A stretch of DNA of 64,000 nucleotides from Affinibrenneria salicis (GTDB lineage Bacteria > Pseudomonadota > Gammaproteobacteria > Enterobacterales > Enterobacteriaceae). The position numbers and the translations under genes were made by a program. The notes under the pieces were generated by a model, which was not told where the DNA came from, did no database searches, and saw only the letters and a list, made by a program, of their open reading frames with translations. Positions 26,078-34,129 of the stretch are shown here, piece by piece (the first letter of the stretch is position 1; the number at the start of each line of letters is the position of its first letter). Location: NCBI RefSeq assembly GCF_008710095.1, contig NZ_VYKJ01000003.1, positions 310,001 through 374,000 on the forward strand, read 5' to 3'.

Positions 26078-27067
26078 ATGACGTATTTCAGAATACCGGC
26101 GCGCATCGCCGGCGCGCTGGTGACGATGGCGGCGCTGTTATTTAGCGCGCCGCCGGCATTGGCCGAGGGCCAGACGGATAAACAGACCACGGTCAAATTA
26201 ACTTATGCGCGCGGAGGCGGAAATATTACTTTGCTGGCCAGAGAGCGCGGCGAATTTGCCAAACGGCTGGCCGCGCAGGGAATTAACGTGGAGTGGGTAG
26301 GACCCTTTTCCAGCCATGCCCAGTCGATTCAGGCGGTAGTGGGGAAATCCGCAGACTTCAGCTTCGGCGGCTCGACCACGCCCGGCATCGCCGCCATTCT
26401 GGCCGGCTCGCCGGTGGTGTTTACCCAATTTTATGTTTATCAGCCCAGAACGTCGGCCATTATCGCCAGAGACGGGTCTGGCATTAATAGGGTTGAGGAT
26501 CTGATCGGCAAAACGGTGGCGGTTAACCGCTCCGGCCTGGGCGAAGTGCTGCTGGTCGCCGCGCTGGAAAAACACAATATTGAGCGGAGCAAAGTGAAGG
26601 CTATCTACCTGAATGCCGCGGATGCCGCGTCCGCGCTCGGCTCCGGCAAAGTCGACGCCTGGGCGTGGTGGAGTCCGGCCATTGATATCGCGCGTCAAAA
26701 TTACAAGGCGCATAACGTCTTCATCGAGAGCGAACAGGATCAAATATACGATTTCAGCTCGTTCCTGACCCGTCGGGATTTTGCCCGCGACCATCCCGAT
26801 TTGGTCAAAGCGGTCGGCGCGGCCTACGCGGCGGAGGGCGAGTGGGCGACCGCGCACCCGCAAGAGGTTGAGGCCATTAGTCAGGCTACGGGTAAATACA
26901 GTGACGAGGTGAAAGATTACTTCATTTCTCTGAAGCGGCAATATCAATTTTACCCGGCCGACGATGCGCAATTTCTGCAAACTTTGCAGAATGCGGCGGA
27001 CTGGCTGACGCGTCACAAAATCCTGCCCCAGGCGGTGAAGGTGACAGACCTGATTGCAAAACATTGA
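26078..27067 (+). CDS. ssuA: Periplasmic binding protein, aliphatic sulfonate type (SsuA-like)
   Basis: A 329-residue ligand-binding protein. A signal peptide (IAGALVTMAALLFSAPPALAEG) is followed by family segments LTYARGGGNITLLARERGEF, VEWVGPFSSHAQSIQAVVGKSADFSFGGSTTPGIAAILAGSPVVFTQFYV, GKTVAVNRSGLGEVLLVAALEKHNI and SALGSGKVDAWAWWSPAIDIA. AGGGGAT lies before the ATG at 26078. It should pass its ligand to the permease and ATPase encoded just upstream. SsuA-like proteins also carry taurine, nitrate analogues and aromatic acids, so the exact ligand stays open. Confidence 0.85.
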   Translation: MTYFRIPARIAGALVTMAALLFSAPPALAEGQTDKQTTVKLTYARGGGNITLLARERGEFAKRLAAQGINVEWVGPFSSHAQSIQAVVGKSADFSFGGSTTPGIAAILAGSPVVFTQFYVYQPRTSAIIARDGSGINRVEDLIGKTVAVNRSGLGEVLLVAALEKHNIERSKVKAIYLNAADAASALGSGKVDAWAWWSPAIDIARQNYKAHNVFIESEQDQIYDFSSFLTRRDFARDHPDLVKAVGAAYAAEGEWATAHPQEVEAISQATGKYSDEVKDYFISLKRQYQFYPADDAQFLQTLQNAADWLTRHKILPQAVKVTDLIAKH

Positions 27068-27155
27068 TGCCCGCTTGCTTGCCGGGCGCGCGTCGATCGA
27101 GCGCAACATCGCAGGCCGGGCTATGTCCGGCGGCAAACAGGAGGGGACGCACGTT

Positions 27156-27995
27156 ATGTCATTGAAAGGCATCGTCGCCGCAAAAAAAAACCATAAACTG
27201 ATCTCCATTAGCCAGTTGGCCGCCCTGATCCCTGATGGCGCCTCGCTGGCGCTGGGCGGCACCTGTCTGCACCGCGCGCCGTTCGCCCTGGTGCGCGAGT
27301 TGATCAGACAGGGACGGCGGGATATCGAAATCATCAAGCAGTCGCCGGGTTACGATATCGATATTCTGTGCCGCGCTGGCGTGGTCAGCCGGGCACGCTG
27401 CGGCATCGTCGCGCTGGAGGGCAATCTGGGGCTGGCGCCCTGGTACCGCAGAGCGGTGGAGTCGGGGCGCCTGACGCTGGAAGAGCACGCCTGCGCTACC
27501 CTGACGGCGGGGTTGCGCGCGGCGGCCTTCGGCGTGCCTTTCCAGCCGGTGGCCGGGGTGCACGGCTCCGATTTGGCCGGCATCAATCGCTGGGTTTGCC
27601 TGCCCGATCCCTATGGATCCGGCGAGATGACGTGGGTGATCCCGCGCATTAAACCCGATGTCGCGGTGCTGCATGTCGCAGAAGTCACGCCCGCGGGCGA
27701 TGCGCGCGTCTACGGCACGCCGAACTGGGATCATATCATCAGCAGGGCGGCGGGCCGGGTGCTGTTGACGGCGGAAAAACTGGTGGACGACTCGGCGTTC
27801 GCCGCCAGTCCGGAACGAACGCTGATCCCCCATTTTATGGTGGAGGCGGTGGCGGTGGTGCCGGACGGCGGTTGGCCCGGGTCATGCTGGCCCTGGTACG
27901 ACGTTGATTATGCTGAGCTGGAGTGCTACCTGGCGCAGCAAGATCCGGCGTTTTTACAGCGACATCTGGATGGCGCGCCGGAGGTGAATAGCTAA
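27156..27995 (+). CDS. CoA-transferase alpha-type subunit (IpdA/GctA-like)
   Basis: A 279-residue member of CoA-transferase family I, alpha-type. ATG at 27156 has CAGGAGGGG about 10 bases before it; an earlier ATG at 27123 is possible. Family segments are ISQLAALIPDGASLALGGTCLHRAPFALVRELIRQGRRDIEIIKQSPGYDIDIL, VALEGNLGLAPWYRRAVE, GLRAAAFGVPFQPVAGVHGSDL, PRIKPDVAVLHVAEVTPAGDARVYG and RVLLTAEKLVDDS. The layout is close to glutaconate CoA-transferase and the IpdA subunit of ring-opening hydrolases. It overlaps the beta subunit gene (TAATG), so both are made together. Expected action: CoA transfer to, or hydrolysis of a CoA ester of, the acid imported by the transporter upstream. Confidence 0.82.
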   Translation: MSLKGIVAAKKNHKLISISQLAALIPDGASLALGGTCLHRAPFALVRELIRQGRRDIEIIKQSPGYDIDILCRAGVVSRARCGIVALEGNLGLAPWYRRAVESGRLTLEEHACATLTAGLRAAAFGVPFQPVAGVHGSDLAGINRWVCLPDPYGSGEMTWVIPRIKPDVAVLHVAEVTPAGDARVYGTPNWDHIISRAAGRVLLTAEKLVDDSAFAASPERTLIPHFMVEAVAVVPDGGWPGSCWPWYDVDYAELECYLAQQDPAFLQRHLDGAPEVNS

Positions 27996-28735
27996 TGGTG
28001 CAACGGGGCGCGGAGCCGGTTTTTTCTCCTTTCTCATTCCTGATCATCAATTTGGCCAGATTTATCCGGCCGAACGAGATTACCTTCTCCGGCGTGAATT
28101 CTTCGCCGGCCATGCTCGCCTGTTTACTGGCTAAACGGAGCTATGCGTTCGATTTCACCTATATCAACGTGGCGGGCGGCGTCGACCCCGCGCCGTCGTC
28201 GATTCCGCTGTCCAGCTCCGGCCCGCAACTGGCGCAAGGGTCACGCGCCATTTTTGCCAATGAGGATTTTTATGACCTGTGCGCCCGCGGCCGGCTGGAT
28301 CTCTGTTTTCTCGGCGCGGCGCAGATCGACGGCGCGGGCAATACCAATGTGTCCTGTATTGGCGACTGGCACCGGCCGAAAGTCCGGCTGCCGGGCGGCG
28401 GCGGCGGGGCGGTTATGCTGCCGACGGCCCGGCGCGCGGTGACCTGGCGCACGGAGCATTCGGCGCGCACGCTGGTGCAGCGACTGGATTTCGTCACGGC
28501 GAGCGGCGGAGTGGCCGGACTGGTGACGCCCGCCGCCGTCTTTGAGCGGCGCGCCGGGCGGCTGGCGCTGAAATACTGGAACCCGTCGACCACGGCCGGG
28601 CGAATCGCGCAGCTAACCGGATTCGCTTTCGACGCCGCCGCCGCCATACCGGCCCCTCCGCCGACGCCTGATGAGCTGCGGGCATTGGCGGCGCTTGATC
28701 CTGACGGTCGGCTGGCGGCCGGCCTGTCGCTGTAA
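27995..28735 (+). CDS. CoA-transferase beta-type subunit (IpdB/GctB-like)
   Basis: A 246-residue partner of the preceding subunit. Segments ITFSGVNSSPAMLACLLAKRSYAFDFTYINVAGGVDP, YDLCARGRLDLCFLGAAQIDGAGNTNVSCIGDW, VRLPGGGGGAVMLPTARRAVTWRTEHSARTLVQRLDFVT and GGVAGLVTPAAVFERR match the GctB/IpdB layout. True transferases carry a catalytic Glu in the YxxE-like turn after the second strand. Here that stretch reads INVAGGVDP with no Glu, as in the IpdB hydrolase branch, so the pair may cleave a ring or hydrolyse a thioester rather than move CoA. That reading is by eye and needs an alignment. ATG at 27995 overlaps the alpha stop. Confidence 0.78.
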   Translation: MVQRGAEPVFSPFSFLIINLARFIRPNEITFSGVNSSPAMLACLLAKRSYAFDFTYINVAGGVDPAPSSIPLSSSGPQLAQGSRAIFANEDFYDLCARGRLDLCFLGAAQIDGAGNTNVSCIGDWHRPKVRLPGGGGGAVMLPTARRAVTWRTEHSARTLVQRLDFVTASGGVAGLVTPAAVFERRAGRLALKYWNPSTTAGRIAQLTGFAFDAAAAIPAPPPTPDELRALAALDPDGRLAAGLSL

Positions 28736-28753
28736 ACCAGATCCGAGAAGAAC

Positions 28754-29348
28754 ATGACAGTCGAACAGAATAGATCGCTAAATTTAACCGGCGCGCTGCG
28801 GCGCCATGCGCGCGGCGCAAACGTCGCGTTTATCGTGCCTGGCGGGCCTGATGGCGTTGATCGGCAGATAAGCTATCGGACTCTGTACGCCTGGGTGCAG
28901 GCGTACGCGACGGGCGGTTCTGCGTTGCTCAACGACGAATTTTCGCCGGGAGAGTATCGGTTTGTCGCTATTCGCGCCGGCCGCAGCGTAGAGACCATCG
29001 CGCTGTTTTTAGGACTGATGGCGGCAGGGTTCTGTCCCTGCTTGCTCGAACCGAAAGCCACATGGCCGGCGCTGGCTGAAAGAATGCGCGCGGTGGGCAT
29101 CAGGCTGTTGATCACCGACGACGAGGCGGCGAGCGTCGCCCTTGCGCATCAGCCGATGCGCATTTATGCGCCCGCCGCGTTGCGGATGCCGGTCGGCGAA
29201 GCGTCCGACGCGCCGGCAGCTTGACGCCCACGTGCAAAGTTTTTTGCCGCCGGGCCATACGCCGGCGGCGTATTACTTCATTGCCGGCCTGCCGGAAAAT
29301 GCGCTCGGCAAGGTCGACAGAAAAAAACTCGGCGCATTGCTGGCCTGA
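28754..29348 (+). pseudogene. AMP-dependent acyl-CoA synthetase with large internal deletion
   Basis: Residues from 28754 to about 29220 match the N-terminus of acyl-CoA/AMP ligases (ISYRTLYAWVQAYA; YRFVAIRAGRSVETIALFLGLMAAGFCPCLLEPK; GIRLLITDDEAA). From about 29222, in another frame, the extreme C-terminus follows: SFLPPGHTPAAYYFIAGLPENALGKVDRKKL, with the catalytic Lys of the A10 motif. The P-loop (STGT/SGSTG), the adenylate-binding core and the hinge are all missing. About 1 kb has been lost, with a frame change at the join near 29220. The product cannot be an active ligase. Its place behind the CoA-transferase genes suggests it once activated the same imported acid. Confidence 0.8.
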
Positions 29349-29442
29349 TGTCCGTTGTAGCGCCGCCGCCGCCGACGCGCAACGGCAGCTGCTTTAACGC
29401 CAGATAATCCCGCGATGGTCTTCAGGGCGCCTTCTTCTTGTT

Positions 29443-29467
29443 AATGATAATAGGTGTTATTATCATT
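29443..29467 (+). promoter_or_regulatory. Fur box before the siderophore condensation-domain gene
   Basis: AATGATAATA and TATTATCATT are perfect 10-bp inverted arms separated by GGTGT, a very good Fur site built from GATAAT-type hexamers. It lies about 115 bp before the ATG at 29581 and should repress that gene when iron is plentiful. Confidence 0.75.
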
Positions 29468-29580
29468 GGCGGCGTTTATCTTTTCTGCGCGGGCACTTGA
29501 CTGTTGAGGGGCGGAGGGTCCGGGAGAATGACGCGCGCCCCGCGCGCCGCCGGCGCGTTGGCACCCCGAGAAAGGTGGCA

Positions 29581-30939
29581 ATGATGGCAGAAACGGAGCG
29601 TAACGCGGACTGGCTCCCCCTGACGCTGGCTCAGCTGGATTTCTGGGAGGAATTCACCCTCTATCCCGAGCGGCCAATCTCAACGGTTGCCCACTATATT
29701 GATATTCAGGGGGCGGTGGATGCGGCCGCGCTGGCCGAAGCCATCACGATGACCATCCGCGAGAGCGACGTGTTTGCGCTGCGTTTTCAGTTTGCGCGGC
29801 ACGGGCCGGCGCCGCTACAGCGTTGCGATCCGGCGTGGGCGCCGCCGCTGCGGCGGGTTGACCTGCGTGATAGCGATCATCCGCTGGCGGCGGCGCGACG
29901 GCATATGCAGCACGACGTCGAACAGCGGCTCGATCTGCTGAGTCAGCCGCTGGCGGCGCACTGGCTGATCCGCGTCGGCGAGACGCGGTATCTGTGGTAT
30001 ATCCGCGCGCACCATATCATTATCGACGGCTACGGCATGGCGCTGATTGAACACCGCTGCGCCGGCCTCTATGCCCACTTCTTAGGTCAGCGCGCCGCCG
30101 GCGTCGCCTTCCATCCGTTCGCCCGCTATCTGGCCGGGGAGCAGGCCTATAGCGCGAGTCCGCGTTGCGCGGCCGACCGGCGCTATTGGCGGCATTATCT
30201 TGCGTCTCCCGTATCGTTGCCGGTGCTGCATAAGGGCGGCGGCGACTACGGCGCGCCCAGCCTGCATTTCTCTTGTCAGCCGTCGGAGCGTTTCGGCGCT
30301 GATTTACAGCGGCTGGCCGGGCGTTGTGATATCGGTTGGCCCGATCTGCTGCTCGCGCTCTCCGGCGCGTATCTGTTTCACCATCTGGCGCATAAGGTTT
30401 GCGGCGAGCGGCAAACGCTGCCGCTGTGGGTGCCGTTTATGAATCGCCGTTGCCCGGTTGCGGCCTGGGTGCCGGCCCTGGCGGTCAATATTCTGCCGTT
30501 GTGGATCAATATTGGCGCGCAGGAACGGCTGGGCGAATTTTTGCAGCGCGTGATGGGTGAACTGCACAGCCAGCGTGCACATGGCCGCTATCGTATCGAG
30601 CAAATCGCGGCCGACCAGCGGCTGCCGTCCTCGGGCTCGCGCTATTTCTTCTCGCCGCTGGTCAATGTGCTGCCGTTCGATGCGCCCGGGTTCGTCGGCT
30701 GCCGCACCAGCCGCCATGTGATCGCCAGCGGTCCCGGCGACGGGTTTAATCTGACCTGGCGCGGCCAAATGGACGGCGGCGGGCTTATCGCGGATGTCGA
30801 TGCCGATCCGGCGTTGTACCGCGAGGAGGCATTTTTCCGCCACCGGCAAACGCTGCCGGCTTTTATGCTGCGGGCGGTGCGGGAAACGGCGCTAAATCAG
30901 CGACTGCAGGATTTGCTGAATGCGCCGGATCAGCGCTGA
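29581..30939 (+). CDS. Free-standing NRPS condensation domain (VibH-like)
   Basis: A 452-residue single condensation domain with no adenylation or carrier domain. Its opening (LPLTLAQLDFWEEF ... TVAHYIDIQGAVDAAALAEAI) resembles the N-terminal condensation domain of EntF, which accepts 2,3-dihydroxybenzoyl from EntB. The catalytic motif HHIIIDG is intact, with His144, His145, Asp149 and Gly150. The later latch segment ILPLWINIGAQERLGEFLQRVM and the C-terminal half are present. The size and free-standing form match VibH of Vibrio cholerae (about 440 residues), which joins dihydroxybenzoate to a free polyamine. The predicted role here is therefore to couple DHB, or a DHB-azoline, to a soluble amine. 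AAAGGTGG precedes ATG 29581; a Fur box lies upstream. It converges on the next NRPS gene. Confidence 0.85.
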   Translation: MMAETERNADWLPLTLAQLDFWEEFTLYPERPISTVAHYIDIQGAVDAAALAEAITMTIRESDVFALRFQFARHGPAPLQRCDPAWAPPLRRVDLRDSDHPLAAARRHMQHDVEQRLDLLSQPLAAHWLIRVGETRYLWYIRAHHIIIDGYGMALIEHRCAGLYAHFLGQRAAGVAFHPFARYLAGEQAYSASPRCAADRRYWRHYLASPVSLPVLHKGGGDYGAPSLHFSCQPSERFGADLQRLAGRCDIGWPDLLLALSGAYLFHHLAHKVCGERQTLPLWVPFMNRRCPVAAWVPALAVNILPLWINIGAQERLGEFLQRVMGELHSQRAHGRYRIEQIAADQRLPSSGSRYFFSPLVNVLPFDAPGFVGCRTSRHVIASGPGDGFNLTWRGQMDGGGLIADVDADPALYREEAFFRHRQTLPAFMLRAVRETALNQRLQDLLNAPDQR

Positions 30940-30950
30940 GGCGGCGCGGT

Positions 30951-33900
30951 TCAGCGTTGCTGCAATAACTGCGAGACGTGGCGCGCATTGCCGCATTTCA
31001 CCAGGGCGTACGGATCCGGCCGTACGCCGAAAGTTTCATGGAGCCGCAGGGCGATGGGCCTGAGATGCGAAGGTTTTAGCCCCATGTCGAGGAACGGCGA
31101 ATTTTCATCGAACCGCCCGTCCTGTTCAGCGCCAATCGCGCGTAAATAGATATCGAGAATGCGCTGACAGCGGCGGCGTTGCTCGTCCGGGGAAATCTCT
31201 TCGGCCAGCGTCGCGCCGTCAACCGGCTGGCCGGCGATCAGGCGTTGCTTTATCCGCAGCCGATCCGTTTTCCCATTCGCCGTCAGCGGCAGCGCCGGAC
31301 TGTGCAGCAGCCGGCTCGGCACATGCGTCGCGGGCAAATAGCGACCGATAAACGCGCGCAGTTCCGCCGCCGGCAACGCGCCGCCCTGGCGCGTACTGTA
31401 CATCGCGCCCAGTGTGACATCTCCCGTTGCGTCGGCCGGATAATCGACCACCGTCGCGTCCCTGATCGACGGATGTTTGCTCAACGCGCTCTCAATTTCC
31501 GCCAGCGAAATCCGGATCCCGCGCACCTTGACGTAACCGTCGACCCGGCTGGCGAAAATAATGCGGCCGTCCCGGCGATAATAGCCCTGGTCGCCGCTGC
31601 GAAAGGCCCGCAATCGGTGGCCGGCCGGATCGAGCAGAGTGACGAAATCATGCTGTTCGAGCCGGCCGTCCCGCAGGTAACCGAGCGCCAGGTTGACGCC
31701 CGCCGTGTAAATCCGACCGACGACATTGGCCGGGCAGTGTTCGCCGCCGTCATGACAGATAAAATACTGATTCGCCGCCAGCGGCCGGCCGTAAGGGATG
31801 ATTTCGACATCCCCGGCGCCAATCTCGTGCCAGATACTCCAGATGGTGGTTTCCGTCGGACCGCCGAGAGAGAACAGCCGGCTGGCGGCGCAACGCGAAC
31901 GCAGCGTCTGGAGGGTCGATGGTTTGATGTAATCGCCGCCCTGAGCGATAAGCCGCAGCGAACGCAACTGGTCGGCGCGGGTACAGGCCAGCAGCATCTC
32001 CAGCATTGCCGGCACAGAGCTCCACAGGGTGACGCGATGGCGTTCGATCAGCCGGTTCCAGGCAATCGCCTCTTTTTCTTCATGCGGCGCGGGCATCGCC
32101 AGCGTGGCGCCTGCGCACAGCGAGCCGAACAGATCGAAGAGGGACATATCGTGGTGTAACGGCGTGACGGAGATAAACACGTCCTGCGAGCCGACGTCCC
32201 ACCGGTCGAGCGTTTGTCCGAGGGTGTTATCGGTCGCCCGATAGCTAAGCACCACGCACTTCGGCAGGCCGGTGCTGCCCGAGGTGTAGAGATAATAAGC
32301 CGGATTGCGGCTGTGGCTCAGGGCGGATAGCGCGGCCTCCGTCGGAAGCGGCGTCGGCTGGTCGACTGGCGACAGGAGCGCCGCCGGCGGCACCGCCGCG
32401 ATCGGCCCGACGGCCGCGGCGCCGACCACCAGATCGGGCCGGCAATTGGTCAGCAGGTAAGCCATGCGCGGCGGCGGCGATTGGCTGTCAACCGGTACCC
32501 AGATGATGCCCTGCAGCGCGCAGGCGAGGGCAATCGTCAGGTGTTCCGGCGATCGGGGCAGGGCAATGGCCACCACCTTGCCTTGCGTTATGCCGCGTCG
32601 GTGCAGGTGGGTCATCGCGGCCCGCACCGACCGACCCAGTTGCGCGTATGAAATCGCCCGATCGCCGCACAAAACGGCCGCTTTGGCCGGCGGCGCGCCG
32701 AACAGATGCCGGGCGAGACGCGCGAGGAACGCGCCGCCGGTAAACTGATGTTCGTCGCTGTTGTGTTTATAGTGACGGTAATCGATAAACTGCGCCGCGC
32801 ACGGCGCGCGTTGAGCCTGCTGCGGCAGCAGCGCCATGCGGCGCGCGATCGCGGCCAGCATATCCCGTACCACCGGCCGCGCCAGCGCCTGTTCGGCATA
32901 ATCGATGCACAGCAGCAGATTCTTATCCTGATCGCGCAACAGACGAATATCCATCGCCACCTGCGGGGTTTGGGTCAGCCCGGCGTGGAACCGCAGCGGA
33001 CAGTCCGGCGGCGGCGCGGGCCACGCCAGACCGTTGGTCAGCACCACCGGCAGCGCCGGGCTTTCTTTATGCTGGTTGAGCAGCAATCGGGTCAGGTCCA
33101 CACCGGAAAACGCCAGATGCTGCAGCGCCGCCATTATGTCCTGCTGCAGGCGATGAGCGGTCTGCAAGACGTGTTTAGGCCGTCGGTCGACGTGCGCGAC
33201 CACGAAGGTGGAGGCGTTACTCAGCCGGCCGTCCGCCGTCGGAAACGCCACCGGGATGCCGAACGGTATTGCGCCGTCCGGGGTCCAGAACGCCAGCGTG
33301 TCCAGAATGGCGGCCGACAGAATGGCATTCTGAAACAGGCCGTGCGCCGCGCCGCTGGCGCAGATCTGTCCGAGCAGCGACCGTGGAAGGGTGACGCTTT
33401 CCCGGCGCCAGCTCGACGTGCGAATAGAGGCCAGCGGCCGCGTCCACGGAAAGGCGGGCGGCGGCGGGATAGCCGGCAGTTTTTCGCGCCAGTAACGGCT
33501 GTCCTCCTGACGACGCGCGGCCGACGTTCGCGCGTCGGATGGCTCCGCCGGCAGCGGGGCCGGACGCCGCTGCTTCTCGTCGCTGAACAGTTGCGCCACC
33601 AGGGTCGAGATAGCGGGTCCGTCCAAAATCAGCGCATCGAAGCGGGTGAACACCACGGTGGTGAAATCCGGCTCTTCGCGCGGCGTAGCATCCGCCAGCG
33701 CAATGATCCAGATATGCCAGGGCGACAGGGCAAGGTCGCACCCGGACTGGCCGGCGCTGCGCCGCAGTGCGTCCACCCGGCCCAGCGCTTCGTCGCGCGG
33801 CATCGCGCGCAGATCGATTTCATCCAGATTGAGCACGACGTCGGTCGTTATGCGCTGGGTTAGCGTCACGGCGTCTATGCGGGTGCGCAGCGCCTCGTGG

Positions 33901-34055
33901 CGCCGCACCAGTCCGGCCAGCCGTTGCCGCAGGGTGGCGAAAGACAGCCGTCCGCGATATTCGCGAAAATCCTGCATAGCGACGCCGCCCAGCGGCCATT
34001 GTTCGCCTCTACCCAGCAGATAAGCCTGCTGCAGGGCGGTTAGCGGTATCTGCAT
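30951..34055 (-). CDS. NRPS: cyclisation (Cy) - adenylation (A) - degenerate carrier domain
   Basis: A 1034-residue siderophore NRPS. The Cy domain (about 1-430) has the D-x4-D motif at Asp140 and Asp145 (DALILD), although the usual following Ser is Ala148. The A domain (about 440-940) has LYTSGSTGLPK at 589-599, the A8 segment YVKVRGIRISLAEIE near 841-855 and the A10 Lys929 in LTANGKTDR. Pocket residues read by alignment to GrsA are D636, M637, F640, S679, I703, Q705, L730, I738, W739, K929. This is close to the cysteine code (DLYNLSLIWK) and unlike the Ser or Thr codes. The final carrier-like domain (about 955-1034) reads FLDMGLKPSHL, where the phosphopantetheine Ser position is Pro995. The architecture and length resemble AngR of the anguibactin system. 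AGGAAAG precedes the ATG. Joined with the Cy gene upstream in one minus-strand operon. Confidence 0.88.
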   Translation of the reverse strand: MQIPLTALQQAYLLGRGEQWPLGGVAMQDFREYRGRLSFATLRQRLAGLVRRHEALRTRIDAVTLTQRITTDVVLNLDEIDLRAMPRDEALGRVDALRRSAGQSGCDLALSPWHIWIIALADATPREEPDFTTVVFTRFDALILDGPAISTLVAQLFSDEKQRRPAPLPAEPSDARTSAARRQEDSRYWREKLPAIPPPPAFPWTRPLASIRTSSWRRESVTLPRSLLGQICASGAAHGLFQNAILSAAILDTLAFWTPDGAIPFGIPVAFPTADGRLSNASTFVVAHVDRRPKHVLQTAHRLQQDIMAALQHLAFSGVDLTRLLLNQHKESPALPVVLTNGLAWPAPPPDCPLRFHAGLTQTPQVAMDIRLLRDQDKNLLLCIDYAEQALARPVVRDMLAAIARRMALLPQQAQRAPCAAQFIDYRHYKHNSDEHQFTGGAFLARLARHLFGAPPAKAAVLCGDRAISYAQLGRSVRAAMTHLHRRGITQGKVVAIALPRSPEHLTIALACALQGIIWVPVDSQSPPPRMAYLLTNCRPDLVVGAAAVGPIAAVPPAALLSPVDQPTPLPTEAALSALSHSRNPAYYLYTSGSTGLPKCVVLSYRATDNTLGQTLDRWDVGSQDVFISVTPLHHDMSLFDLFGSLCAGATLAMPAPHEEKEAIAWNRLIERHRVTLWSSVPAMLEMLLACTRADQLRSLRLIAQGGDYIKPSTLQTLRSRCAASRLFSLGGPTETTIWSIWHEIGAGDVEIIPYGRPLAANQYFICHDGGEHCPANVVGRIYTAGVNLALGYLRDGRLEQHDFVTLLDPAGHRLRAFRSGDQGYYRRDGRIIFASRVDGYVKVRGIRISLAEIESALSKHPSIRDATVVDYPADATGDVTLGAMYSTRQGGALPAAELRAFIGRYLPATHVPSRLLHSPALPLTANGKTDRLRIKQRLIAGQPVDGATLAEEISPDEQRRRCQRILDIYLRAIGAEQDGRFDENSPFLDMGLKPSHLRPIALRLHETFGVRPDPYALVKCGNARHVSQLLQQR

Positions 34056-34129
34056 ACTTACTTTCCTCGTCTTAGCCGGCGGGCAAAAAGGCGCGTCCTG
34101 ACGGTTTAACGGGCGCCCCGGGCGATCCG

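Noticed and set aside
32706..33863. Long plus-strand open frame opposite the Cy-A synthetase
   Set aside because: A shadow of the real minus-strand gene caused by high GC; the composition is Arg/Gln-rich and matches no family.
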